From positions 1 through 64,000 of the IMG/VR virus record IMGVR_UViG_3300033004_000001: a DNA stretch of 64,000 nucleotides, one strand, 5' to 3'. Numbering within the stretch: position 1 is the stretch's first letter; the number at the start of each line of letters is the position of its first letter. Shown here piece by piece: positions 23,408-33,000 of the stretch. The stretch comes from a virus. A program made the position numbers and the translations under genes. The notes below the pieces were generated by a model. The model had not been told where the DNA came from and did no database searches. It saw only the letters and a program-made list of their open reading frames with translations.

Positions 23408-24286
23408 ATGTATACATTTTTTAAAAGAGTCGCTAATAATAATCTGTATGGTAGTGATAAGGTTGAACTAATATTTGAAGATACTAAAGAGAATATAGCT
23501 TCAATAACTTATGATAATACCAATGGATTTCAATTTAATGACTCAGTAATAAACAACGATACTATTCAGATGGCATCAGCAGTAACTACCGGAGTTGCTA
23601 TAACTGGAGCTACTACTAATGGAGTTTATATAACTGGTAGTTCAACTACTGCGTTTAAGACTGCAACTGGAACATTTACTACTGGTATTAATCTTGGTGG
23701 TACTTTAACTACTGGAATTAGTATTGGAACGGCTACAACTGGTATTACGTTAACTGGTACTTATACAACTGGTATAAGCGTAGTTGGTGCAACCCATTCT
23801 GGTATAACTGTAACATGTGCGTTATTAGCTGCTGGAGATGCTTATTCTGGAGTACGTAGTGTTGTATCTACACTTAATTCTGATAACTCATATGGAGCTG
23901 CTGGTTATTTTGAAACAAATACAACTGGAACACAAGCTACTAATTTTGTCTATGGATTAGGATCATGGATAAATATGATCAGTGGAGCAGGGAAAGCAAA
24001 TGGTTATATTTGTGCTCAAGACAATGGAGTATATTATGATGCTGGTACTTTAACTGGAGCTAGAGTAATATTTGGTTTAAGAATGGAAGTTCCTGTAAGT
24101 ATGGCTGCTGCAAATAGAGTATGTCCATTTAGTGTAAATACAAACAATGTGGCTATAACGGCTTTGATTGATTGTAATAATTTTGGAGATCTTGGTGCTG
24201 CTGTTAGTAAAAATACTACTTCAACATATATGCCTATATTAGTAGATAATGCTGGAGCAATTAGATATGTATTACTATATTCATAA
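23408..24286 (+). CDS. Repetitive TTGI-type tail or fibre protein
   Basis: 292 residues. The middle (residues about 57-140) consists of repeats of the type TTGI(S/T/N)(I/L)G..., such as TTGINLGGTLTTGISIG and GTYTTGISVVG, likely stacked short strands of a beta-helix or triple-stranded fibre shaft. The C-terminal half is a different beta domain (GYFETNTTGTQATNFVYG; FGLRMEVPVSMAAANRV), perhaps a binding head. It is surrounded by membrane and lysis-like genes, so it may be a late appendage gene rather than part of the main fibre block. Confidence 0.6.
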   Translation: MYTFFKRVANNNLYGSDKVELIFEDTKENIASITYDNTNGFQFNDSVINNDTIQMASAVTTGVAITGATTNGVYITGSSTTAFKTATGTFTTGINLGGTLTTGISIGTATTGITLTGTYTTGISVVGATHSGITVTCALLAAGDAYSGVRSVVSTLNSDNSYGAAGYFETNTTGTQATNFVYGLGSWINMISGAGKANGYICAQDNGVYYDAGTLTGARVIFGLRMEVPVSMAAANRVCPFSVNTNNVAITALIDCNNFGDLGAAVSKNTTSTYMPILVDNAGAIRYVLLYS

Positions 24287-24291
24287 TAAAT

Positions 24292-24597
24292 ATGAAATTA
24301 AATCTTCTAGAACGCATAGTTCTATTGAATATACTACCTCAAGAGAGTAATTTTATCACTTTAAAGATTGTAAATGATCTTAAAAATTCATTGTCTTTTA
24401 CAGAAGAAGAATATAAGTACTATAATGTAAAGCAAGAAGGTGATAGAATTAATTGGGACTTGACTGGGAATGAGGAAAAAGAAATATCAATTGGTGAAAA
24501 AGCAACTGATATTATAGTTGATCAACTTAAAAAGTTAGATGAACAAAAGAAATTAACAATGGACATGTATAGTATATATTCTAAATTTATAGGATAA
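24292..24597 (+). CDS. Conserved small phage protein of unknown function
   Basis: 101 residues starting 5 bases after the previous gene, with its TAA overlapping the ATG of the next gene (TAATGA). The helical plan (MKLNLLERIVLLNILPQESN; EKATDIIVDQLKKLDEQKKLT) and the phrase VKQEGDRINWD resemble a small protein family that I recall being common in phages of Bacteroidetes, usually near endolysin-like genes. The function is unknown. Confidence 0.6.
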   Translation: MKLNLLERIVLLNILPQESNFITLKIVNDLKNSLSFTEEEYKYYNVKQEGDRINWDLTGNEEKEISIGEKATDIIVDQLKKLDEQKKLTMDMYSIYSKFIG

Positions 24598-25022
24598 TGA
24601 AACTATTACTTAAAAGAGTCTGTCTACCAACATATACTATAGGACATTTATATATAGATGATGTATATTTTTGTGATACTCTTGAAGATCCAAATAGGGA
24701 TTTAAATAAAGATGGTGTATTTGATAATGGAGAAGTAAAGATTCCTGAAAATACTGCTATACCTTATGGAACATATATTGTAACTATAACGTATAGTGAT
24801 AAGTTCAAGAGAGATATGCCTCTCTTATTAAATGTACCAAATTTTGAAGGAATTAGAATACATTCAGGAAATACTACTGAAGACACATGGGGATGTATAT
24901 TAGTTGGAGAGAATAAAGTTAAAGGTAAGGTTATTAATAGCAAAGTTACTTTTGATAAGTTATATCCAATACTAAAAGATGCATTTGATAAAGGAGAGGA
25001 AATAACAATTGAAATAGTATAA
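24597..25022 (+). CDS. DUF5675-like protein, putative peptidoglycan L,D-transpeptidase-fold enzyme
   Basis: 141 residues: a start of LKRVCLPTYTIGHLYIDDVYFCDTLEDP, then IPYGTYIVTITYSDKF and the core IRIHSGN (His 89) followed by DTWGCILVG (Cys 100). The His/Cys pairing in H-x-GN...GCI resembles the catalytic site of L,D-transpeptidase-fold domains. DUF5675-type proteins carry this signature, and in phages are found near lysis or tail genes, so cleavage or re-linking of peptidoglycan during entry or lysis is the likely role. No signal peptide is present. Confidence 0.7.
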   Translation: MKLLLKRVCLPTYTIGHLYIDDVYFCDTLEDPNRDLNKDGVFDNGEVKIPENTAIPYGTYIVTITYSDKFKRDMPLLLNVPNFEGIRIHSGNTTEDTWGCILVGENKVKGKVINSKVTFDKLYPILKDAFDKGEEITIEIV

Positions 25023-25023
25023 T

Positions 25024-26889
25024 ATGTCAGGATTAGATAGTATAGTTCAACAATTAAAAGATATTAATTTTCTTCAAGGAGAGATATCAGATTTTTTGTT
25101 AATTTTATATTTTGCTTTAGTTGTATATAATAGAAATCCAGAATCAGATTTTGCTTATTCTGGAAATACTAAATTTATATATGCTTATTCTTTATTAGAT
25201 GAAGACATATATCAAGTATCTACTAATGATTTAACTAATTGGTATAACACTGTTTCATTTGAATTTCTATCTAATAGTAATCAGTTGTTAATGGATTTAA
25301 ATCTTACTGCACAGACTATTAGTGGAACTGATTATTTTGTAGATTATAGTGGAAATGGATATAATGCATTGGCTCTTACTACTACAACATCTCATGATTC
25401 AATTGCTTTAAGTACTAATATTAATATTCAGAATGCTTGTAATAGTGCTGGATGTTTTGAACAGTTTTATAATGGGGTTAGTCCAAATGTTAGTAATACT
25501 GCTAAGACTGTTTTATTAGTCAATATATCTCAATTATATTTAGATAATTATATATTTAGTAATGTAGATAATAATGTATTTTTAATATATAATACAGAAC
25601 AAATTAATAATAATTTAAGTTTAATTCTAGATAGAATTAAGGTCAGAGTTAAAAAACTAACTAGTTGGGGAACTGAAGTAGGTGCTCTTGTCACATTAAA
25701 ATATGGAGAAGATCATATAATAACTGTACCAAATGTTGCAGAATACATGATTGATTATAATATAAGGAGTAATATAGCAAATACTTATGGAACTTTAACT
25801 ACAACAAGTGGTACTAAATTTAATTATGGAACGTTAGTTAATGATCATTTAATTTGTTTTCCTTATAATTATACTAAACTTATAGATGTTGATTTAGCTA
25901 ATAAATCTATAGATGAGTATGGAGATTTTTCGTCTCTTGCTGTAGGAAGATTTAATTCAGGATCATTAGTATCTCAAATATTGCTTGATGATGGTAAAGT
26001 AATAGGAATACCAAGAAGTTCAACTTATATAGCTACATATGATCCAATAACTAATGATATAGATACTTTTGGGACTATTAGTTCAAGTGCTGGTAGTAAT
26101 AAATTTATAGGATACTATAAACAGAGTGATAATTTAATTACTTTAATTCCGTCAGATTACAATACAATTATAAATTTTGATGCAGTAAATCAAACAGTAG
26201 ATACATATGGAAGTTTACAAACTATTGTTAGTAAATATTATAGTTATCAAATAGTTAATTCTGATTTAATTGTATGTATTCCTAGAAATGCAAATGCAGT
26301 CTTAAATATTCATCCTATTAGTAAAACTATAGATACTTATGGAACATTTACTGGAACAAACTTATATTATAAATCTATTTTATTATCTTCTGGTAATATC
26401 TTAGCAGTTCCTCATTCTGCAACACAACTTTTATTAATTGATCCAGTTGCAAAAACAGCTACTCCTTTTGGAACTTCTTTTGGAGCAACTACATTTAAAT
26501 ATATGACTAATCTTATAGAACTGGATAATGGTCATGTAATTGCTTTTCCTGGATCATCTAATTATATAATAGATATAGATCCTGTGAATCTTACTTATGA
26601 TTCAGTAATTGATTTAGGAAATACAACTTTTAAATTTTATGAATCAGTAAATTATAATGATTTTGTGTATAGAATCTCTAATAGTCAAATTTTAGCATAT
26701 CCATATGGAGGATATCAAGTTTTAGATTTTGATCCAGTAGATAGAAAATTATACAAATTTGGGTATTTTTATAAAGCATCTCCTTCAGGATTAAAGTTTG
26801 TTCGTACTATGATTAACGATGGAACTAAACGAATGATATATGTTAATTCTACTGATTATACTAAAGTTTTGGACTTGGAATTAAGATAA
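25024..26889 (+). CDS. Tail protein with C-terminal seven- or eight-bladed beta-propeller
   Basis: 621 residues. The N-terminal part (to about 240) is beta-rich, with a lectin-like Tyr/Asn-rich stretch. From about residue 255 a unit of about 45 residues repeats: (Y/F)GT/S... then a strand like HLICFP, VIGIPR, LITLIP, LIVCIP, ILAVPH, VIAFPG, ILAYPY, then (I/L)(D)x(D)P. I count seven complete blades and a partial eighth ending in VLDLELR, which could close the ring by velcro pairing. Beta-propellers at phage tails bind or cleave surface glycans, so this is a receptor-binding candidate distinct from the 1,368-residue fibre. Confidence 0.7.
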   Translation: MSGLDSIVQQLKDINFLQGEISDFLLILYFALVVYNRNPESDFAYSGNTKFIYAYSLLDEDIYQVSTNDLTNWYNTVSFEFLSNSNQLLMDLNLTAQTISGTDYFVDYSGNGYNALALTTTTSHDSIALSTNINIQNACNSAGCFEQFYNGVSPNVSNTAKTVLLVNISQLYLDNYIFSNVDNNVFLIYNTEQINNNLSLILDRIKVRVKKLTSWGTEVGALVTLKYGEDHIITVPNVAEYMIDYNIRSNIANTYGTLTTTSGTKFNYGTLVNDHLICFPYNYTKLIDVDLANKSIDEYGDFSSLAVGRFNSGSLVSQILLDDGKVIGIPRSSTYIATYDPITNDIDTFGTISSSAGSNKFIGYYKQSDNLITLIPSDYNTIINFDAVNQTVDTYGSLQTIVSKYYSYQIVNSDLIVCIPRNANAVLNIHPISKTIDTYGTFTGTNLYYKSILLSSGNILAVPHSATQLLLIDPVAKTATPFGTSFGATTFKYMTNLIELDNGHVIAFPGSSNYIIDIDPVNLTYDSVIDLGNTTFKFYESVNYNDFVYRISNSQILAYPYGGYQVLDFDPVDRKLYKFGYFYKASPSGLKFVRTMINDGTKRMIYVNSTDYTKVLDLELR

Positions 26890-26899
26890 ATTTAAATAT

Positions 26900-27166
26900 A
26901 TGAAATTAAAATTAAGTAATTACAATAAACCATCTCATCCTTTATTTAAAAGGATTGGAGATATATGTTTAGTTGCTATTCCACTATATAGTTCAATATT
27001 AACTACTTTACCGATTAATGATAATAGTAAATTATGGATACTTGCAGGATTATCATCTGCATTAGCAACAGTAAAGATAATAACTAAATTTACATTAGAT
27101 CCTAATTATAAAGAAAATGTGGTGGAAAATACTACTGAAGTGGTTAAAGACCCTTCTAAACAGTAA
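26900..27166 (+). CDS. Small two-span membrane protein, holin-like
   Basis: 88 residues. A basic N-terminus (LSNYNKPSHPLFKRIGD) precedes two short hydrophobic segments (ICLVAIPLYSSILTTL and LWILAGLSSALATVKIIT) and a charged tail. Proteins with this outline, beginning with a KLxNYxxPxP-like head, are common holin candidates in phages of Bacteroidetes (from memory). It overlaps the next gene by 50 bases in a different frame, a typical holin/spanin arrangement. Confidence 0.65.
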   Translation: MKLKLSNYNKPSHPLFKRIGDICLVAIPLYSSILTTLPINDNSKLWILAGLSSALATVKIITKFTLDPNYKENVVENTTEVVKDPSKQ

Positions 27167-27731
27167 GATATTCTTATATGCAGTAATTGCTGGATGTATA
27201 TATTTATGGATGATAGATAGGAAAAACTTATCTGCTAATGTAGATAGATTAAAACAGAATCAAGATGCATTGTTAGCTAATCAAAGTGAGCAGATAGATT
27301 TGACTAAAAGAGAATTTCAGAAGTACTATCATTATGAAGATTCTATAGCTCAAAAGATAGGTATTAAACCTAATCAAGTTCAAAACGTAATAGTTAATAA
27401 CTATCATTATAAAGATACTAGTATAGTTCAATTTCCAATGACTCATAGTGGAGATACTATGAAATTTATTAAACCAGTAGGGTGTTGGAAAGTAGAAGGA
27501 TATGTACTTAAAGATAGTATAACATTTACTAAAAGAAAGTTTGATGATGTGTTTCATACTTTCTTGTATAATAAGAAAAGAGATATAAAGGTATCATTTA
27601 AAAAGAATATTAATTTCGATCATAGTTTTCTATTTATCAAATGGAATAATCTAACAGTTGATGCTAAAACATATTCTGAATGTAAAAATGATACTATACA
27701 AGTAGAAAAAAATTTAAAAATAGATAATTAA
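27117..27731 (+). CDS. Putative spanin-like or Rz-like membrane-anchored protein
   Basis: 204 residues. After a basic N-terminus (KILLKWLKTLLNSK) a single membrane span (IFLYAVIAGCIYLWMI, residues 18-33) anchors a helical, coiled-coil-like region (ANVDRLKQNQDALLANQSEQIDL) and a beta-rich periplasmic part with a Cys pair region (VGCWKVEGYVL). The plan of anchor, coil and domain and the 50-base overlap with a holin-like gene fit an Rz-type spanin that disrupts the outer membrane. The assignment depends on topology only. Confidence 0.55.
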   Translation: MWWKILLKWLKTLLNSKIFLYAVIAGCIYLWMIDRKNLSANVDRLKQNQDALLANQSEQIDLTKREFQKYYHYEDSIAQKIGIKPNQVQNVIVNNYHYKDTSIVQFPMTHSGDTMKFIKPVGCWKVEGYVLKDSITFTKRKFDDVFHTFLYNKKRDIKVSFKKNINFDHSFLFIKWNNLTVDAKTYSECKNDTIQVEKNLKIDN

Positions 27732-28058
27732 ATGGCTCAATTAATAATAAATGAAGGTATTTATCCTTTATTCAATGGACAGAGACCTGTAAATCCAGAT
27801 CCTACTTCTAATAATACATGGGATAGAATTAATCATAATTTTAATGAATTGTATGTAATAAAGTCTCAATCTACAGGATCTCTCACAGATAGTACTCCTA
27901 CAAAGGCTGAGATTACAGCAGTTATTGGTTTAACTCCTATTACAGCAGGAGCTGGTTATCAGTGTACTATTATAGATAATACTGGATCAGATTTGCTATA
28001 CAGAGTTGAAAGTGATGGAACAGACTGGTGGTATACTGTAATGACAAAAGCAACTTAA
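27732..28058 (+). CDS. Small virion-associated protein, unknown
   Basis: 108 residues, starting directly after the spanin-like gene. The N-terminal half contains NPDPTSNNTWDRINHNFNELY, a helix-turn pattern often seen at N-termini of fibre-attached proteins; the C-terminal half is beta-rich (GYQCTIIDNTGSDLLYRVESDG). It precedes ring-like tail genes, so it is probably a minor tail component. No family is recognised. Confidence 0.5.
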   Translation: MAQLIINEGIYPLFNGQRPVNPDPTSNNTWDRINHNFNELYVIKSQSTGSLTDSTPTKAEITAVIGLTPITAGAGYQCTIIDNTGSDLLYRVESDGTDWWYTVMTKAT

Positions 28059-28071
28059 TAATTAATAGATA

Positions 28072-28773
28072 ATGGCAATAGAATTTGTATCAATAGATAC
28101 TATAGTACACGATTTATTATATATAATCAGAAGTGGTAAAGTATCTCAAAGTGAAACTATTTCAGATAATCAAGTAGAAGCTTGGTTACATCAGTATAGG
28201 GCTTTATTAATCAAACAAGATCTTGATAAGAATAAAGTTGTTAATCCAGATTATGTTCAAGAGATACAATGTGCTAAACTTATAGTTGTAGATAAAGCTG
28301 ATGATTCAACTATATCTACTGGACGATCTTTATTGAGAACTGAACTAGCTATTCCTAAAACTATTGATTTAAATTTTAGATCTGGCTTTACGTATATAGG
28401 GACTTTAGATGGAAAGGAAATAGATTTTGTTCCTCAATCTAGAGTTAGATGGCAGAAAGAGAAGTACTATACATCAAAATCTCCATTAGCATATTTAAAG
28501 AATAGGCATATATATGTTGATAATGATCATGTTATAGAATGGTTATGTATAAGAGGTATATTTGAACAACCTCAAGAAGTAGCTAATTTTGTTAATCCTT
28601 ATACTAATCTTCCAGAATTTGGATTAGATAGTAAGTATCCTATTCCTATTAATATGCTTCCAACACTAAAAGAAATGATATTGAAGAAAGAGTTAGGAAT
28701 AATGGTTAATGCTCCTTCTGATAGTAAAAATGATGCTTCTAGTACTACTACACCAAATGAGAGGAAAGAATAA
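28072..28773 (+). CDS. Tail ring-like structural protein
   Basis: 233 residues. It starts with helices (IVHDLLYIIRSGKVSQSETISDNQVEAWLHQYRALLIKQD region), carries a beta core (TYIGTLDGKEIDFVPQSRVRWQ; LAYLKNRHIYVDNDHVIEWL), and ends helical before a disordered Ser/Asn tail. Order and size match the crAss-like structural block just upstream of the muzzle/stabilization gene, where ring proteins that stack under the portal are encoded. The specific ring identity is not determined. Confidence 0.6.
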   Translation: MAIEFVSIDTIVHDLLYIIRSGKVSQSETISDNQVEAWLHQYRALLIKQDLDKNKVVNPDYVQEIQCAKLIVVDKADDSTISTGRSLLRTELAIPKTIDLNFRSGFTYIGTLDGKEIDFVPQSRVRWQKEKYYTSKSPLAYLKNRHIYVDNDHVIEWLCIRGIFEQPQEVANFVNPYTNLPEFGLDSKYPIPINMLPTLKEMILKKELGIMVNAPSDSKNDASSTTTPNERKE

Positions 28774-29245
28774 AGTTACAGGATGTTATACTCTTAGACA
28801 GATATATAATGAGTATATACAGGATAAAATTCCTGGAGATCCGTATTATGTATCATTTAAAGAGTATTATAATATATGTGCAGATTATCATAAATGGATT
28901 ATTAGTCAAATAATAGATAAATCAAAGATTATCACATTACCATATAGATTAGGTAAACTATATGTAGGTAAGAAGAAACCAGCTATACTTAAAGGATCTC
29001 AAAATATTCAACGTAAATATCCATTACATAGTACTAGTATAGATTGGAAAGAAAGTAAAAGACTTGGTAAGTGGATACATCATATAAATGATCATACTGG
29101 AGGATATAAGTATAGATTCATTTGGTCAAAAATAGATTGTAGAGTAGCTAATAGAGAATTTTATAGATTAGTGTTTACTAGAAGTAATAAAAGATATTTA
29201 GCTAAAGTAATTAAAAGTGGAGAACATGATTACTTGGAGATTTAA
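28757..29245 (+). CDS. Conserved tail-block protein
   Basis: From ATG 28757 the product has 162 residues (MRGKNKVTGCYTLRQIYNEY...). I chose this start rather than 28709, since the longer one adds a Leu/Met-rich artefact from overlapping the previous gene. It is basic, with motifs FKEYYNICADYHKWIISQII and ITLPYRLGKLYVGKKKP, then HHINDHTGGYKYRFIWSK and RLVFTRSNKRYLAKVI. Proteins with this LP-x-LG-x-L and final KRxLA pattern occur beside tail genes in several phage groups, but the function is unknown. Confidence 0.6.
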   Translation: MRGKNKVTGCYTLRQIYNEYIQDKIPGDPYYVSFKEYYNICADYHKWIISQIIDKSKIITLPYRLGKLYVGKKKPAILKGSQNIQRKYPLHSTSIDWKESKRLGKWIHHINDHTGGYKYRFIWSKIDCRVANREFYRLVFTRSNKRYLAKVIKSGEHDYLEI

Positions 29246-29259
29246 AATAATAAAATAGT

Positions 29260-30087
29260 ATGATATATAATTTAGTTTCGGTTAAAAAAGTTATAGCAAA
29301 AGTATTTGCAGACCTTGACTTAGATGAACAACCTCATAGAATTAGTGATATGATAGAATGGGCTGGAGAAGCTTTTAAGAAAATAGGAGCATTTCCTGCA
29401 CTGATAACTAGAGTTACTGGAAAAGAGGATCTTCCTTTATTGCTTTTGAGTAATTATCAAGCTAAGCTTCCTGCTGATCTTAATACTATTAATCAAGTAG
29501 CTTATTCTGTTAAACAATTAGGTCCATTTTATCCTATGAGATATGCTACTGGAAGTTATTCTTCTAATCATGTTGTTAAAGGAACAGCAGCAGTAACTAC
29601 TCAGAATACTCCAGATAGTGAAAAAGATACTATGTTTTCTTTAGACTATTCATATATTATAGTTGGTGGATATATAAAGACTAATATTAAAGATGGATAT
29701 TTACTTATATCATATCAAGCTGTTCCTACAGATGCTGATAAATATCCATTAATTCCAGATGATGAATCATTCTTTGAAGCTATATATTGGTATATTAATA
29801 TGAAATTAACTTATCCAGAATGGAAGGCTGGACGTATTAGAGATGCTGTATATTATGATGCTAAATCATCTTGGAATTATTATCGTAAACAAGCATATGC
29901 TAATGCGATGATGCCTAATCCAGATCAACTTGAATCTATTAAGAATACTTGGCTTAGACTTATTCCTGAAATTAATGCACATGATACATTCTATTCTACA
30001 TTAGGAGAACAAGAAACTGTATATAATAATGATATGACTCCTACTGTTTTATTCCCATTTACTGAAACTAGTATTAATCCATCATAA
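29260..30087 (+). CDS. Tail ring/adaptor-like protein
   Basis: 275 residues. N-terminal helices (SVKKVIAKVFADLDLDEQPHR; MIEWAGEAFKKIGAF) lead to a beta-rich centre with SLDYSYIIVGGYIKTNIKDGYLLISYQAVP and a helical end (DDESFFEAIYWYINMKLTYPEW; YYDAKSSWNYYRKQAYANAMMPN). This helix-beta-helix plan is typical of P22 gp4- or T7 tail-tubular-like adaptor rings. It overlaps the muzzle gene by 1 base, so the two are likely translated together and contact each other in the tail. Confidence 0.6.
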   Translation: MIYNLVSVKKVIAKVFADLDLDEQPHRISDMIEWAGEAFKKIGAFPALITRVTGKEDLPLLLLSNYQAKLPADLNTINQVAYSVKQLGPFYPMRYATGSYSSNHVVKGTAAVTTQNTPDSEKDTMFSLDYSYIIVGGYIKTNIKDGYLLISYQAVPTDADKYPLIPDDESFFEAIYWYINMKLTYPEWKAGRIRDAVYYDAKSSWNYYRKQAYANAMMPNPDQLESIKNTWLRLIPEINAHDTFYSTLGEQETVYNNDMTPTVLFPFTETSINPS

Positions 30088-33000
30088 TGGCAAATAATAG
30101 ATATCAAGCTACAAATACTTTCTCTGGAGGTATGAATTCTGATGCTGATAAATCATTAGTAGGAAAGAACCAATATCTATATGCAGAGAATTTTAGATTA
30201 TTTGGTGATTCTGCAAACTCTATAGGATCACTAGAAAATGTTATTGGAAATACTGAACTAACTACATTAAATTCTTATATTCCATCTGGATACTATATTT
30301 GTGGAAGTGGTAATATTAGAGATGATTTATATTTATGTGTTACACAGAATACCTCTGCAGGACAAACTGGATATAGTAAAGTATTAAAAGTAGTATTTAA
30401 TTCTACTGGAACTGCTGTATCTTCTGTAACTACTGTATATAATGATCAATTTTCAATTGATGGTTCTAGACTAAAATGGAATAATCTTCCAGCTTATAGA
30501 GTTAAAATAGTAGGAAGATATGAATCAGCAACTATACAAAAATTATATTTTGTTGATGGATATAATCCAGTTAGAAGTATGAATGTAGTTAGTGTATCTT
30601 CTACTTCTCCAGTGAATAAATTTGATCTAATTCCTAATTTTAACATTAGTGCTCCAGCATTTTCATCATTTGGAACTGGAGTATTAACTTCTGGAAGGAT
30701 TCAATATGCTTATCAAATGTATGATTTAAATGGAGCAGAAACATTATTTTCTCCTACATCTAGTCTTATATCTATAAGTACTTTTTCTGGACAAACTGGA
30801 AGTAATAAAACATTTAAAGGATCTGATGTAGATATAAATACAAATAAAGGAATTAGAATATCTATATTACCTCCATCTGGATTTAGTAGAATAAGAGTAG
30901 TATCAATTAAATATAGATCTCTTAATTCAGTTCCAGTTATAAGTATAATAGCAGATCAAAATATTAGTACTACTCCTTCAACTACATATTTTTATGATAC
31001 TGGAGTATCAAATCTTGGATCATATACATATGAAGAATTTGCAGTAGTTGGTAGAGGAGTATTTATTGGTAGTGAAATAGAAGAAAAGAATAACTATTTA
31101 TTTGTTGGAAATACAGTAGATGAGAGTTGGGATGTAGATTTCGATGCTAGAGCATATAGATTTGTTAGTTCTACTGCTACCGGAACTCTAACTTCTGGAC
31201 ATGCTGCTATATTTGATAGTGGAACTTGGGGAGCAAATAACTGGTATAATATATATAATAACTATAAAATAGGTGGAACTACAGAAGTTCCTGATACATA
31301 TGACTGTCTTAATCCTTATAATGATATTAGTCTAGATACTCAACAAAGAAGAGATAATTCTCCAGGATATGTACATTTATATAATTTTAAGTATAAAGTA
31401 GATGGTACTACTTTAGGAGGTTCTGGTAAGTATGTAAGTTATACATTTAGACAAGATCATGAGATTCCTATAAGTGATACTGGTACTAATTATGGAGAAG
31501 ACTTCTGTTATAATACTGATTATAGTAATGCTACTGTAGAAGTTACGTATACTGGATATCAAAGAGATGAAATATATAGATTTGGATTAATATTCTATGA
31601 TGAAAAAGGACGTCAATCTACTGTTAAATGGATTGGTGATATAAGAATGCCATATTATGGGGATGCTTATTCCCCAGATGAAGAATATGAAATAGGTCCT
31701 TCTAACTGGGCTCCAAGTTTTGTATCTGGTACTACAATCTATGCTAGACCATTAGGAATAATATTTACTGTAGATACTACAACTGCTTATTCTCAAGGTG
31801 CCAGATATTTTAAAATAGTTAGAGCAGAAAGAAAAGTTGGAGATAGAAATATATTAGCTCAAGGATTAACTCCTACTACTATATTATATAATGATGGTAG
31901 TGGATTAAGTTATAGAGGATTTGTTATACCATATACTGGAACTACTACAGTTGGAGGAATAACTAAACAACCTACAGTATTAGAATTTATATCTCCTGAG
32001 ATTAATTTTAATAAGAATCTAGAAGTTAATACTAGTAGTGATACTATAGAATATATAGGATATGGTACTAATCAATATCAATATGATAACTTTTCTAAAT
32101 CTAGTGTGACTGTAGGAACGTTACCATCTGGTACTAATTATTCTCATACTATGAAGTATGGAGGTCTTACAACTGCAGTTTCTTCAGCGAGATACACTAA
32201 GATAACTCCTTTAACTTCTGGATTGATATTTGGAGTACCAACAAAAACTGTAAATTATACATATTTAGATGGAGTTAATTTAACTGGAGTAACTTATAAG
32301 GTACTAAATGGAGTAGAAACTACAATGACTGGTAGTGGAAGTAGTAGTCATTTTGCTATAGGAGGTACTAAACTAATACTTAAAACTACTAATTCTATAT
32401 CTAATTTTTCAACATCTAGTTATGCATCTTTCTATTGTAACTATAAAAGAAGTGTATTCAATAGTCAGTATGGAGGTAATACATATGCAGCTAGGCAATT
32501 TACTCCATATATAGATTGTGGATTAGTACAAACATGCTATCATCCTGGAACTTTATATCCGTATACATATGTTTTCAATGTATATGGAGGAGATACTTAT
32601 ATAGATATGTTTGATTATTTGAGGAATATAGTAACTGGAGATGTTCCAACTACTAGAAGAACTCAAGTAATTATGTATTTTCCAGTAGAAACTTCTATTA
32701 ATTTAAGATATAGGGAGGATGATTGTTTTAGTAAAACTGTAGATACTACTAATCATGATAAAGTATTATTACAAGAAATAGCTGGTTCGTATGTATCTAT
32801 ATTAGTTCCTGGAACTAATATAAGTTATACTCAATTAACTGATCTATATAAATATAATTCTGTATATTCTCAACCTAATAATACTCTATCGTATTTTCCA
32901 AAATCTAGTTTAATTACAACTGGAGATGTAATACATGATAATAGAGTTATGGTATCAGATCTAAAGATTAATGGAGAAGCTGTTGATAGTTGGACTATAT

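Noticed and set aside
28709-28756. Upstream start of the tail-block gene at 28709
   Set aside because: It adds 16 Met/Leu/Val residues read out of frame from the preceding gene; the ATG at 28757 gives a normal soluble start.
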